Assembly (NCBI RefSeq): GCF_005491705.1
Contig: NZ_CP028092.1
Coordinates: forward strand, 1,364,001-1,428,000
Length of the DNA: 64,000 nt
Direction: 5' to 3'
Origin: Pontibacter sp. SGAir0037
GTDB taxonomy: Bacteria; Bacteroidota; Bacteroidia; Cytophagales; Hymenobacteraceae
Below are positions 1 through 9,021 of this stretch, one piece after another. The position numbers and the translations under genes were made by a program. Positions within the stretch are counted from its first letter, which is position 1; each line of letters starts with the position of its first letter. The notes beneath the pieces were generated by a model. That model was not told where the DNA came from. It did not search any database and worked only from the letters and a program-made list of their open reading frames with translations.

Positions 1-839
1 AGGCAGCCAGCTTTTCAAAAGACCTGCCCCAGATACAGCAACAGCTACAGCAAACCCTGGATAACCTGCAGGATTGGATACAGCAAAAGTACGGCGTGGC
101 CCCGGAACAACAGGTACAGTTTGCCAAAGAGCAAATATCGAAAATTTCACAGTCGGCCAATCAGTTTTTAACTTCAGTGGTAGGCGGATTCTTCGGATTG
201 CTTACTTCGTTTGCGCTGGTGATCCTCTATTTCTTTTTCCTGATGTGGAAACGCGAAACTTACGAGCAGTTTTTCCTGAGAGTGTTCTCTAGCGAAAGCA
301 AACCTGCCACCCGGGAAACCCTGCAACAAATAACGAAAGTATCGGGGCAGTACCTGATCGGGCGGCTAATTTCCATGATCTTTCTGGCAGTTTGCTATGG
401 GATTGGTTTCTCCATACTTGGGCTTAAGAATGCGCTGCTTATCAGTATTATCGCTGTACTGCCAACGCTTGTTCCTTATGTGGGGGCTTTTGTTGGTGGT
501 GCTTTCCCCATACTGATGGCGTTTGTAAGTGGTTCTACCGGCATGATTTTACCCGTTATAATCATCCTGGTTGCTGCTCAGGTAATCGATAATAATATCA
601 TAGAGCCTTTGGTAATGGGTAATAAACTGAATATTAAGCCTATTATGACCATATTTGCCATTGTGCTCGGGGAACTGATCTGGGGCATACCGGGCATGAT
701 TTTGTTTGAACCTTTATTTGCTGTTATCCGGATTGTCTGTGCCCATGTGCCCAAGCTGCACCCTTATAGTTTTCTAATAGAGGATGACCAGGACGAAATG
801 AAGTGGCTTGAAAAAGTAAAGAGCGTGTTGCGGAAATAA
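1..839 (+). CDS. AI-2E family transporter, C-terminal part
   Basis: The reading frame is open from the left edge (first full codon at position 3), so the N-terminus lies outside the window. About 279 residues remain. A soluble, Gln-rich helical stretch comes first, then several strongly hydrophobic segments. The order 'LVPYVGAFVGG' followed by 'IDNNIIEPLVMG' and 'GIPGMILFEPLFAVIRI' is typical of the AI-2E/PerM family of polytopic inner-membrane proteins, whose members export autoinducer-2-like signals or act as cation antiporters. The substrate cannot be told from sequence. The next gene is convergent, 26 bases away. The GTG at 96 is an internal codon, not the start. Confidence 0.85.
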   Translation, partial: AASFSKDLPQIQQQLQQTLDNLQDWIQQKYGVAPEQQVQFAKEQISKISQSANQFLTSVVGGFFGLLTSFALVILYFFFLMWKRETYEQFFLRVFSSESKPATRETLQQITKVSGQYLIGRLISMIFLAVCYGIGFSILGLKNALLISIIAVLPTLVPYVGAFVGGAFPILMAFVSGSTGMILPVIIILVAAQVIDNNIIEPLVMGNKLNIKPIMTIFAIVLGELIWGIPGMILFEPLFAVIRIVCAHVPKLHPYSFLIEDDQDEMKWLEKVKSVLRK

Positions 840-865
840 TACCACAAGCTTCAACTCTCTGTTGC

Positions 866-2632
866 TTATTTGATATCATGCAAAGGCAGCATCCCTCCTA
901 TTCTGTACCAGCGGTAACCATAGCCTTCTACTTGTGTTTTTACCTGGCCTTTATCATCAGCCTGCAGTGTTTCCGGTTGCAACAGGTTCTCCAGCCTGTT
1001 TTTTGCAGTAGCACCAGAGGAAAAGCTAACCTGTTGTGGCGTTTCACTGAAGTTTTGTAGCAGCACTACATGATTCCCTTTAAAGGCATATTGCATGGCC
1101 AGCACATAGGGCGAACCCGTTTCCAGTATCTGCCAGTCGCCCCAGCCTATTTCTGGGCACAGCTTCCGGACGCGGATAAGATTGGCTGTCCAGTTAAGAA
1201 AAGAACCCGGCTCCCGCAGTTGCGCCTCTACATTTACCTGCTGGTAGGCGAACTCTCCTTTGTCGATAACGGGGTTTTCAAGCGGTTGGTCTGAGGTAGA
1301 AAATCCGGCATGTTTGCCTGCAGACCATTGCATAGGAGTACGTACCGCCTCTCTTTCCTTCAGGCTCAGGTCGTCTCCCATCGCAATTTCATCGCCGTAG
1401 CGGATAACAGGAGTGCCGGGCAGGGAGAACATCAGGCTGTAGGCCAGTTCCAGTTGCTTGCGATTATGAAGCATGGGAGCCAGTCTGCGCCGGATGCCCC
1501 TCTCATACAACTGCATGTTTTTCTGGGGCCCGAATTCCTGGTATACCTTGTTTCGTTGTTTCTCTGTAAGTCTGCCCAGGTCCAGCTCGTCGTGGTTGCG
1601 CAGGAAGTTTCCCCATTGTGCGGTGGGCGGAATATCGCGAGTACCTTCCAGGGCTTTTTTCAGAGGCTTCAGTTCTTTTGAAGCCAGGGTGTAAAACAGG
1701 TGCTGGTTCACATAGAAATTAAACATCATCTGGATGCCGTTTCCTTCCTCTCCAAAGTACCGCTGGTTTTCATCAGGCAACACATTGGCCTCTCCTAAAA
1801 TAATAGCATTCCCGTTTCTGAATTGCGTAAAACGCCTGATGCTGCTGATCTGCTCAAAATAATGGATTGGTTTCTCCCGATCAGACCTGGGGTCTTCTAT
1901 GATGAAGGGCACGGCATCCAGTCGGAATCCGTCTACGCCTTGTTGCAGCCAGAAACCAATAATTCGCTCTGCCTCGCGCTGCACTGCCGGGTTCTGATAG
2001 TTCAGGTCTGGCTGAAATTTGTAGAACCGATGCGAGTAGTATGCGCCCGCTTTTTCATCATAGCTCCAGGTTGCCTCCTGTACACCCGGAAAAACCATTC
2101 CTTTGTTCCAGTCTTTGGGCCTGTCTTTCGACCATACATACCAGTCGCGGAAGCGGGAGTTGGGGTTTTGCCTAGCCTCCTGAAACCACGGATGCTGATC
2201 GGAAGTATGGTTCAGCACTAAATCCGTTATCACACGCATCCCCCGTTTCCTGGCCTGATACATAAACTCAGCAAAGTCGCCTGGTGTGCCAAGTTTAGGA
2301 TTTACCCCATAGTAATCGCTTATGTCGTACCCATTGTCCAACTTCGGAGAAGGCTGAAAGGGAGCCAGCCACAGCACATCCACCCCCAGCAGCTGCAGGT
2401 AATCCAACTGCTGGGTAAGACCGTTGAAATCGCCTGTTCCGTCACCGTCTGAGTCTTTGAAGGCATCTATATCGACACTGTAAATAATGCTGTTCTTATA
2501 CCAGAGGCTCTCTACCTGTTGCGGTGTGGCCAGCCTTTTAGTTGAAGAAGCATTTTTTTGTGCAAGTGATTCCGGAGTAGCCTGAAAGATTAAAAAAAAG
2601 CTCAGGGCAGTGGCTGCTAATTGTCTTTTCAT
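866..2632 (-). CDS. Secreted GH13 alpha-amylase/trehalose synthase-like glycosidase
   Basis: This 588-aa protein begins with a signal peptide (about residues 1-25, ending near LAQ), so it should act in the periplasm or outside the cell. A (beta/alpha)8 GH13 domain follows, with the four conserved regions: DLVLNH at 137-142, FRLDA with the nucleophile Asp239, the acid/base Glu281 in ILGEAN, and NHD with Asp348. The opening WYKNSIIYSVDIDAFKDSDGDG resembles trehalose synthase (TreS) and related alpha-glucosidases, and a short beta-sandwich closes the protein. It probably hydrolyses or isomerises alpha-glucosides; the secreted location argues against the classic cytoplasmic TreS role. It is divergent from the ThDP enzyme, 136 bases away. 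Confidence 0.85.
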   Translation of the reverse strand: MKRQLAATALSFFLIFQATPESLAQKNASSTKRLATPQQVESLWYKNSIIYSVDIDAFKDSDGDGTGDFNGLTQQLDYLQLLGVDVLWLAPFQPSPKLDNGYDISDYYGVNPKLGTPGDFAEFMYQARKRGMRVITDLVLNHTSDQHPWFQEARQNPNSRFRDWYVWSKDRPKDWNKGMVFPGVQEATWSYDEKAGAYYSHRFYKFQPDLNYQNPAVQREAERIIGFWLQQGVDGFRLDAVPFIIEDPRSDREKPIHYFEQISSIRRFTQFRNGNAIILGEANVLPDENQRYFGEEGNGIQMMFNFYVNQHLFYTLASKELKPLKKALEGTRDIPPTAQWGNFLRNHDELDLGRLTEKQRNKVYQEFGPQKNMQLYERGIRRRLAPMLHNRKQLELAYSLMFSLPGTPVIRYGDEIAMGDDLSLKEREAVRTPMQWSAGKHAGFSTSDQPLENPVIDKGEFAYQQVNVEAQLREPGSFLNWTANLIRVRKLCPEIGWGDWQILETGSPYVLAMQYAFKGNHVVLLQNFSETPQQVSFSSGATAKNRLENLLQPETLQADDKGQVKTQVEGYGYRWYRIGGMLPLHDIK

Positions 2633-2768
2633 GGAGGGTGCTTGTGCTGTACGCTTAGCTAACGAAGCAGGTGCAGGCGAAGGTTACGCTCCCGGCAAAG
2701 GCTATCCTGTAATCATGCGCAACCCGAACCCGATTCTCAGGTATACTTATGCAGGTAACCTGAGCACT

Positions 2769-4547
2769 ATGAACAAGACAGTAAGCGATTTTCTGATAAG
2801 CAGGCTGACGGCCTGGGGTGTAATCCGTATTTTCGGGTATCCGGGCGATGGCATCAATGGCATTATGGGAGCTTTAAACCGGGCGGAGGGCAAGATAGAT
2901 TTCATCCAGACACGCCACGAGGAAATGGCTTCTCTGATGGCCTGTGCCCATGCCAAGTTTGCCAAACAGGTGGGAGTTTGCCTGGCTACCTCTGGTCCTG
3001 GAGCCATTCACTTGCTAAACGGTTTATACGATGCAAAGCTTGATCATCAGCCGGTGGTTGCCATTGTCGGTCAGAAAGCCATGACGGCACTGGGCGGGAA
3101 CAGCCAGCAGGAAGTAGATCTGATGTCTTTGTTCAAAGATGTTGCCTCCGAGTATATTCAGATGGCAGTTGATCCGTCTCAGATCCGCCACCTCATCGAC
3201 AGGGCCTTCCGGATCGCAATTTCACAGCGTACGGTTACCTGTATTATCATCCCGAACGATCTGCAGATTGAAACATATGAGGAGCCGCCGCATGAGCATC
3301 AGAATGTTCATTCGGGCATCGGGTATTCGGCACCACGTGTAATTCCGCAGCAAGAAGATTTGCAACGTGCTGCCGAATTGTTAAATGCTGGCAAAAGAGT
3401 AGCCGTGCTGGTAGGTGCCGGAGCTTTACATGCAGCCGAAGAAGTAAAACAGGTAGCCGATGTACTGGGTGCAGGTGTAGCCAAAGCGTTCTTAGGCAAG
3501 GCGGCATTAGCAGATGATTTGCCTTTTGTAACAGGGGCCATTGGTTTGTTCGGCACAAATGCCTCCCACGAAATGATGCGTAGCTGTGATACCCTGCTTA
3601 TGATTGGCTCCAGCTTTCCCTACGCCGAATTTTTGCCGGAAGAAGGAAAAGCGAAAGGTATACAGATTGAACTGGATGGCCGCATGCAAAGCATCCGGTA
3701 CCCGATGGATGTAAACTTATCAGGTGACAGTGCAGAAACTTTGCGTGCCTTGCTGCCTCTTCTGGAAAGAAAAGCAGACCGGAGCTGGCAGCAGGAAATT
3801 GAAAAAAATGTAAAGAACTGGTGGAACCTGATAAGTAAATGGGCGCAAAGAGAAGCTAACCCGCTCAACCCGCGTCTCCTGTTCGAAGAGCTGTCGCCGA
3901 GGCTGCCTGATAATTGCATCTTAACCTCGGATTCAGGCTCTTCTTCCAGCTGGACGGCCCAGCACATTCGCATTCGGGAAGGCATGCAGTTCTCTGTTTC
4001 AGGCACACTCGCGACCATGGGTTGTGCTGTGCCGTATGCTATTGCCGCTAAGTTTGCTCACCCCGATCGTGCAGTTTTTGCTTTTGTAGGCGATGGTGCC
4101 ATGCAGATGGGCGGAAACAACGAACTCTTAACTGTTCAGAAGTACTGGAAGCAGTGGCAAAGCCCTACATTAATTGTACTAGTGCTCAATAACCGCGACC
4201 TCAACTTTGTAACCTGGGAGCAACGCCTGATGCAGGGTGAGCCAAAGTTTAAGGAGTCGCAGGAAATACCCGACTTTAACTATGCCCGCTACGCCGAATC
4301 GCTTGGCTTTATCGGAATAAGGGTCGAAAGCCCGGAGCAGGTGGCAGCTGCCTGGGAAAAGGCTTTAAGTGCCGATCGGCCGGTTGTAATAGATGCAGTT
4401 ACCGATCCGGAGATACTCACCTTTACGCCTGAAGTAGCCAAGGATTTTGCTGAAAAACTGGCGAAGGCAATAGAACAGGGCGACGAAGCGGCCATGGAGC
4501 ACCTGGAAGACCCGTTGCGGAAAGCCGTTCAGCAAAAACTGGAATAG
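2769..4547 (+). CDS. ThDP-dependent enzyme, pyruvate oxidase/dehydrogenase-like
   Basis: This is a ThDP-binding decarboxylase-type enzyme of 592 aa with the three-domain layout of pyruvate oxidase/PoxB and acetolactate synthase. The N-terminal Pyr domain contains the conserved Glu51 (RHEEMAS), which activates the cofactor. A central domain follows, then a C-terminal PP domain with the GDG...NN Mg-ThDP motif. The frame stays open upstream to 2610, but those codons overlap the divergent promoter region and look unlike the family, so the ATG at 2769 (MNKTVSDFLI) is chosen. Homologues in soil Bacteroidota are annotated as thiamine pyrophosphate-requiring proteins. The substrate is likely pyruvate or another 2-oxo acid; this is an inference. 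It converges with the BLUF gene 20 bases downstream. Confidence 0.85.
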   Translation: MNKTVSDFLISRLTAWGVIRIFGYPGDGINGIMGALNRAEGKIDFIQTRHEEMASLMACAHAKFAKQVGVCLATSGPGAIHLLNGLYDAKLDHQPVVAIVGQKAMTALGGNSQQEVDLMSLFKDVASEYIQMAVDPSQIRHLIDRAFRIAISQRTVTCIIIPNDLQIETYEEPPHEHQNVHSGIGYSAPRVIPQQEDLQRAAELLNAGKRVAVLVGAGALHAAEEVKQVADVLGAGVAKAFLGKAALADDLPFVTGAIGLFGTNASHEMMRSCDTLLMIGSSFPYAEFLPEEGKAKGIQIELDGRMQSIRYPMDVNLSGDSAETLRALLPLLERKADRSWQQEIEKNVKNWWNLISKWAQREANPLNPRLLFEELSPRLPDNCILTSDSGSSSSWTAQHIRIREGMQFSVSGTLATMGCAVPYAIAAKFAHPDRAVFAFVGDGAMQMGGNNELLTVQKYWKQWQSPTLIVLVLNNRDLNFVTWEQRLMQGEPKFKESQEIPDFNYARYAESLGFIGIRVESPEQVAAAWEKALSADRPVVIDAVTDPEILTFTPEVAKDFAEKLAKAIEQGDEAAMEHLEDPLRKAVQQKLE

Positions 4548-4567
4548 ACTGGTTTTTGTCAGAAGTG

Positions 4568-4990
4568 CTACCTGATGTTATCAGCAGCAAATATTTTGAG
4601 TAAGGTGATAGCGTCCTGCTCCTGTTGCTGCAACTCCTGGTTCAGGAACGTGCGCTGCTGCAAATCTACAAAGCCGGCAAATCTGGTAAATTCAGAAGCG
4701 GCTATGGTTTTAAAGCCCATCGACCAGTCGGGGAAATTACGCTTTTTGAGTGGCTGGTTGAGCATTTCTATAATGCCCCTGTGCCGGTAGTCATACTTTA
4801 TTCTGTTAAAGGTGTTAAACAGCGCCTGCTTCTCTCCTTCCAGCACTTGTATAAAGTTTCCATCACTGTATAAGAGGATTCCGGTTATCCCATTCTTGCT
4901 GTTGTTTTCTCTCGACTTTTGTAAGATGTGTGCTAATTGTTCATCATTCATCTCCTCGACTGCCGAACTCAAATATACCAAATGATGCAT
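4568..4990 (-). CDS. BLUF-domain blue-light sensor protein
   Basis: The protein has 140 aa, and the BLUF domain takes up roughly residues 1-95. All key positions are present with AppA-like spacing: Tyr6, Asn30 and Gln48 around the flavin, and Trp89/Met91 in the FPDWSMGF segment. It should therefore bind FAD and respond to blue light through the Tyr-Gln hydrogen-bond switch. The remaining C-terminus (about 95-140) is a short, charged, Gln-rich tail with no recognisable output domain, so this is a short BLUF protein that would signal by protein contact. No obvious partner (PAC/EAL/regulator) lies next to it. Confidence 0.9.
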   Translation of the reverse strand: MHHLVYLSSAVEEMNDEQLAHILQKSRENNSKNGITGILLYSDGNFIQVLEGEKQALFNTFNRIKYDYRHRGIIEMLNQPLKKRNFPDWSMGFKTIAASEFTRFAGFVDLQQRTFLNQELQQQEQDAITLLKIFAADNIR

Positions 4991-5144
4991 TTTACCAGAA
5001 GCTACGGTTAATAAGTTGTTTAAAGTAAAAAAGTTAAAAGCGATTGCCTGAAATTAGGTGTGGTAACAATTGTAAAGGTAGCTAAAAGGTAAAGTTAAAC
5101 AAAGTAAACAGATGGTTACTGCCATACTTTGGTGGTTAAAACAG

Positions 5145-5197
5145 CCAGTTAAACAAAACTGCCTGTACTTATTGCACAGGCAGTTTTGTTTAACTGG
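5145..5197 (-). terminator. Intrinsic terminator, 22-bp perfect stem
   Basis: Arms 5145-5166 and 5176-5197 are perfect inverted repeats around a 9-nt loop. Read on the minus strand, the hairpin follows the holin-like gene and is followed by CTGTTTT, fitting a Rho-independent terminator for that gene. Confidence 0.8.
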
Positions 5198-5245
5198 TTT
5201 AAAATCTGGGCCGAAAGCAATAACGGCCAATTCAGAATCATAGCT

Positions 5246-5668
5246 CTACTTTAATAGAGCATTGTTAGATGCCAGCAACTGTTCTGTCTGCAGTTTAGCG
5301 GTATCCAGTCTCGCATAGTCATCTCTGTTATCGCCCCTGGCCCAGTTCACAAGCGCAAGTGCTATAGCTACGGCAATGGCAATGATAAGTGCTGGCAGAA
5401 ACCCATCTACTTTAAAATTGCTGACCAGCTTATCTACCAGTTTAAGCATTAAAGCTGTTACAATCAAACCAACTATAGATTCCAGTAAGAAGAAAGTTAC
5501 CAGGTTTAACACACCGCCTAAAATCCAGCCTATTGTTGCCGTAAAAATAGCTGTTAGGAAAGCCACCCATAAAGCGGTCCAGAAGCTTTTTACATGTACA
5601 CTTGGCATCAGGTAAGCCAGCAGCACAATTACACCTGCCGTAACTAATAAGTTAATAATAAAATTCAT
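5246..5668 (-). CDS. Phage holin family 4 / YvlD-like small membrane protein
   Basis: This 140-aa protein has four predicted membrane segments: roughly residues 5-22, 30-50, 55-80 and 88-108. The order MNFIINLLVTAGVIVLLAYL, then a glycine-containing second helix, and a final Ala/Ile-rich helix match the family named phage holin family 4 (YvlD-like). Despite the name, these are usually chromosomal, non-phage proteins of unknown function, often in envelope-stress settings. The soluble tail (about 109-140) is charged. No phage genes are nearby. A strong hairpin terminator follows it. Confidence 0.75.
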   Translation of the reverse strand: MNFIINLLVTAGVIVLLAYLMPSVHVKSFWTALWVAFLTAIFTATIGWILGGVLNLVTFFLLESIVGLIVTALMLKLVDKLVSNFKVDGFLPALIIAIAVAIALALVNWARGDNRDDYARLDTAKLQTEQLLASNNALLK

Positions 5669-5789
5669 AGTTTTTATGTAGTTAGGTTAAACGTTCTAAT
5701 TCCCCTAACATACGTGGCGTTAAACAAAAATGATAGGTTTAGCTCAGAATTAACCTGTATAGACCTATTCCTGCACGGCCGGCAGCCTG

Positions 5790-6455
5790 CTAGTTTTTCA
5801 GCTTGTCCTTAAACTTCTGTTCAAACTTATCCATTTTAGGCTCTGCCACTCGTTGCATGTACACATTATCCGGGTTCTGGCGGTAGAAATCCTGGTGGTA
5901 ATCTTCGGCTTCGTAGAAAGCTTTAAGAGGCTCTACTTTGGTTACTACTTTCTTCAGAAACCCACTTGCACTTTCCAGGCTGCTGATGTATTGTTCCGCC
6001 TGTTGCTTTTGCTCCTGGTTGTGGTAAAAGATGGCAGAGCGGTATTGTTCCCCGACATCGGGGCCCTGCCTGTTTAAGGTGGTTGGGTCGTGGGTGGCAA
6101 AGAACACCTCCAGCAGGTCTTGGTATGTCAGCAACTGTGGATCGTAGTAGATCTGCACACATTCTGCATGGCCGGTAGTACCTGCGCTTACTTGCTGATA
6201 AGTCGGGTTTTTTACGTGTCCGCCTGCGTATCCCGAAACTACTTTCTTAACACCTTTCAGCCTTTCAAAAAATGCTTCGGTACACCAGAAGCAGCCTCCT
6301 GCAAAGGTTGCTTTCTCTAATTTTGCAGAATCTGCAATAGCCTCGTCTAAAGAGGCAGAAGCCTGCGTTGGTGCTTTTTCTCCAGTGGATGCTTCGGAGC
6401 AGGATACCAGCCAGAACAGCTGTGGCAGCATCAGCCATATAATTCTATGTAGCAT
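5790..6455 (-). CDS. msrA: Peptide methionine (S)-S-oxide reductase, lipoprotein form
   Basis: MsrA reduces methionine-S-sulfoxide in oxidised proteins. The active-site motif GCFWCTE (Cys55 as nucleophile) and the downstream GYAGG and GHAE motifs are intact. The N-terminus is a lipoprotein signal with a lipobox ending at Cys19 (WLVSC), so this copy should be membrane-anchored and act in the periplasm, unlike cytosolic MsrA. There is no C-terminal resolving cysteine; Cys58 of the motif or an outside reductant may take that role (inference). It stands alone, with 107 bases to the upstream CDF gene. Confidence 0.93.
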   Translation of the reverse strand: MLHRIIWLMLPQLFWLVSCSEASTGEKAPTQASASLDEAIADSAKLEKATFAGGCFWCTEAFFERLKGVKKVVSGYAGGHVKNPTYQQVSAGTTGHAECVQIYYDPQLLTYQDLLEVFFATHDPTTLNRQGPDVGEQYRSAIFYHNQEQKQQAEQYISSLESASGFLKKVVTKVEPLKAFYEAEDYHQDFYRQNPDNVYMQRVAEPKMDKFEQKFKDKLKN

Positions 6456-6562
6456 AATTTTAGTTTAAGTCGCCTTATGTTTATTCCGGATCAATCATGA
6501 ATCCGGTTTTAAAGAACTTATTGGTTCACAAAAAGTTTTAGATTATTCGGTTACAAGCTATG

Positions 6563-7558
6563 CTATACACCATGCTTTTTATCAGCTATCACTTTTTCGA
6601 ACTCCCATTTAACACGCTGCTTAAAGTCCTGGCGGCGATTGTTGCAATCAGGCTTTTCGCATACCGTACAGGAAGGTGCAATACAAGGGTCTGTATGAAT
6701 AAACAATTCTATACTTGGATCGATCTTTTCTCTTACCAGTTTGCCTACAGCCTCTACTTCGTCGTGCGCCTGCAAAACGTTCAGGTACCAGGGCACAGTC
6801 AGGTGGCAGTCGATGTGCAGGGTAGCGCCATACTTAATCACCCGGAGGTTATGTATATCAATCCAGTTTTCACGCCTGTTTTCATTCAGCACATCAACAA
6901 TTTCTTTTAGGAGCTCATAATCGGCTTCATCCATAATGCCAGCCAAAGAAGATCGTACAATACGGTAGCCGGTGTAGCAGATAACCAGGCCAAAAACAAT
7001 CGCCACGACACTATCCAGCCAGACCTGCCCGGTCAGGTAAATGAGCAGCAAACCTGCTAATATACCTGCAGTGGAATACGCATCAGATTTCAGGTGCTTC
7101 CCTCCTGCCACCAGCACCATTGATTTATTCTGCTGCCCTTTCTTAACGATCAAATAGCCTGTACCGAAATTAATCAGGCCGGCAACAGCTGTGAGTATGA
7201 TACCTGCATCAAGCTGTTGGAGCTCTACTGGGGAAAACAGGTTGTAGAAAGACTTAACAATAATAATGGTTCCGGCAATTAAAATAAGTGAACCTTCGAG
7301 CGAGGCAGCCAGAAATTCTATTTTACCATGCCCGTACGGATGGTTAATGTCGCGTGGACGAGCCGACAAGATCAGACTGTACAGTGACACCGAACCTGCC
7401 ACCACATTGATGATAGACTCCAGCGCATCGGTCAGAATAGCGTTGGAGTTGGTGTAAAAGTAAGCGACAAACTTCGTTATGAGCAGCAGCAAGCCAATCA
7501 AAACCACATATAACTGTAGCCTTATATTCTCCCGAAGATTTTTTATGATGTGGAGCAT
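6563..7558 (-). CDS. Cation diffusion facilitator (CDF) metal exporter
   Basis: This inner-membrane CDF transporter (331 aa from the ATG at 7558) has six membrane helices and a cytoplasmic C-terminal domain. It would use the proton gradient to export a divalent metal (Zn, Fe, Mn or Co). Family marks are HPYGHGKIEF after helix 2 and the helix-5 metal site HLKSD (HxxxD). In helix 2, the pair that is D...D in E. coli FieF aligns here with Glu and Asn (LESIIN), so metal choice may differ. The extreme C-terminus is Cys-rich (four Cys within about 15 residues), possibly a metal sensor. An upstream in-frame start at 7639 would add 27 residues with no family counterpart. Confidence 0.88.
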   Translation of the reverse strand: MLHIIKNLRENIRLQLYVVLIGLLLLITKFVAYFYTNSNAILTDALESIINVVAGSVSLYSLILSARPRDINHPYGHGKIEFLAASLEGSLILIAGTIIIVKSFYNLFSPVELQQLDAGIILTAVAGLINFGTGYLIVKKGQQNKSMVLVAGGKHLKSDAYSTAGILAGLLLIYLTGQVWLDSVVAIVFGLVICYTGYRIVRSSLAGIMDEADYELLKEIVDVLNENRRENWIDIHNLRVIKYGATLHIDCHLTVPWYLNVLQAHDEVEAVGKLVREKIDPSIELFIHTDPCIAPSCTVCEKPDCNNRRQDFKQRVKWEFEKVIADKKHGV

Positions 7559-7710
7559 GTAATGTTCAGGAACAGTTTTTTCTGCACCTGGTTTTAATTT
7601 CAGTATAAAGATAAAGATTTTGCACAGCTGTGGAGGCACAATTCTGTTACCAGTTCAGGCTGCCAGTTTTAATATGCTCGTTTTAAATCGGTTAAAAGAC
7701 GTTCCTATAA

Positions 7711-7741
7711 AACAAAAAACGATGGCTGTAGAGCCATCGTT
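7711..7741 (-). terminator. Intrinsic terminator after the GIY-YIG gene
   Basis: A perfect 10-bp stem (7718-7727 / 7732-7741) with a 4-nt loop is followed on the minus strand by a run of T. It lies 22 bases after the stop of the minus-strand gene at 7763. Confidence 0.75.
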
Positions 7742-7762
7742 CCCCTGTTTCATAAGATTTAT

Positions 7763-8047
7763 TTACTCCTGCAACATATCGCTTAAATCGAGCCAGTTTG
7801 GGTTCATAGACTCTATTAAGTGGTAGGTCGTGTCTATGGAATTACTCTTGATCTGGTTTTCTCTGTGGCGGGCCATTTCTTCCAGACTGTAATGTTCGTA
7901 ATAAACCAGTTTACAATTTTCGGGTGATGGTGCTTTATGAAGCCTTTGCATCTGCTCCGGAATATCACCAGCAATTCCTATCTGTACATCTGCTCCGGGC
8001 CTGTTTCCAAAAATGTATACAAAGTAATGGGCTTGTTGTAATTGCAT
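7763..8047 (-). CDS. Small GIY-YIG-like protein with degenerate motif
   Basis: The 94-aa length, the start YFVYIFGN, the middle KLVYYEHY and the end REN-QIKS...LIESMNPNWLDL match the small bacterial GIY-YIG nuclease family (YhbQ/UPF0213 type). The motif has drifted. The GIY position reads VYI and the YIG position reads QIG, losing that Tyr. The usual catalytic Arg region reads EQMQRL, while the metal-binding Glu region (HRENQIK) is kept. It may be catalytically weak, or a DNA-binding relic. The metal-dependent role is inferred from the family. Confidence 0.7.
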   Translation of the reverse strand: MQLQQAHYFVYIFGNRPGADVQIGIAGDIPEQMQRLHKAPSPENCKLVYYEHYSLEEMARHRENQIKSNSIDTTYHLIESMNPNWLDLSDMLQE

Positions 8048-8521
8048 AGTCGTCTTATTTTGTCCCGGAATTTTATACGTAGACTGTCAGTATCAGTTTT
8101 GGTGGAAGTTGCTGGAGGGGAAAACTGCCTTATTTCGAAGTTTAAAAATTTCCTGATGCAATTATATTATACAGGTGTGGCAGAAGTAACTTAGCTGCTA
8201 TTGTTAAGTGATTAAGCACATTTTTAATTTTTTATTTAATAAAAGTAAGCCTTTCAAGCAGTGGTAGGTTTTATTTTATAAAAATGAAATAAAAAATTTA
8301 ACTCTTGTGTGGTTCATAAAAGTATAATTCAGAGAAAATTATATTATAAGAATTGAATTAAAAGATAGCGAGAATTATATATTTAATTTTTGTAATTAAT
8401 GTTTAAACTAATTAATTGTTTTATATAATTTTGAATTGAAATATTTATTAGTAATTTAACGCATCAGTAAAAATACTTACATAGTCTTCAATACCTAGCT
8501 GTTGCTTCCAGCACTAACAAA
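8048..8521. other. AT-rich intergenic region, no gene seen
   Basis: These 474 bases separate two divergent genes. The part from about 8200 to 8470 is strongly AT-rich, with many short A/T runs and stop codons in all frames. No convincing ORF, RNA gene or repeat array is visible. It probably holds the promoters of both flanking genes. Confidence 0.6.
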
Positions 8522-8941
8522 ATGAACTTATACACGAATGAATATTATTCCATAACTTTAAAAGGAGAGGAAAAAGTTATGGTTACAAAATGGCTGGCTT
8601 ATCCTTCAACAGACGACTTTAGGGAATACACGAATATAGCAATTGAGCTAGCCACACAATACCAGGTAAAATATTGGCTTTGCGACAACACAAAGGGTAT
8701 TATGCTTACGCTTGATCAGCAGCGGTGGAAAGCCGAAAGACTAGCTAAGAGTATGCTGGGTTCAGGTTTGCAGCGTATTGCACTGGTAGCACCCCGGGAA
8801 GCGCTGTACCAAATTGTTTTATACCAGATTGCTGAAAAGTTTACCACTTTGGTAGAAGATAAAATTGCGATAGAAGCTTTTAGTAAGGCTGAGCTTGCAA
8901 ACGAATGGCTGCTGGATGGGGAACTGCTGCATCACTCCTGA
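8522..8941 (+). CDS. Unknown soluble protein, SpoIIAA/STAS-like
   Basis: I do not recognise a named family with certainty. The 139-aa protein is soluble. It has an alternating beta/alpha pattern with the segment KYWLCDNTKGI at about residues 57-67, then a long helix, and a second strand-helix unit around RIALVAP. This resembles the SpoIIAA/STAS-like proteins common in Hymenobacteraceae, where they are annotated as hypothetical. It has no signal peptide. The long AT-rich leader upstream suggests its own promoter. It is followed by two other small unknown genes. Confidence 0.65.
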   Translation: MNLYTNEYYSITLKGEEKVMVTKWLAYPSTDDFREYTNIAIELATQYQVKYWLCDNTKGIMLTLDQQRWKAERLAKSMLGSGLQRIALVAPREALYQIVLYQIAEKFTTLVEDKIAIEAFSKAELANEWLLDGELLHHS

Positions 8942-9021
8942 GGCTTCTGGTGGAAGAAAATGAGCGGAAGCTAAACCTGCCATATGCTGCTTCGTAACAA
9001 ATCTTTAAGAAAAGAACTGTT

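Noticed and set aside
2610..2768. Upstream extension of the ThDP enzyme frame to 2610
   Set aside because: It overlaps the start of the divergent GH13 gene and encodes residues unlike the family; the ATG at 2769 gives the normal N-terminus.
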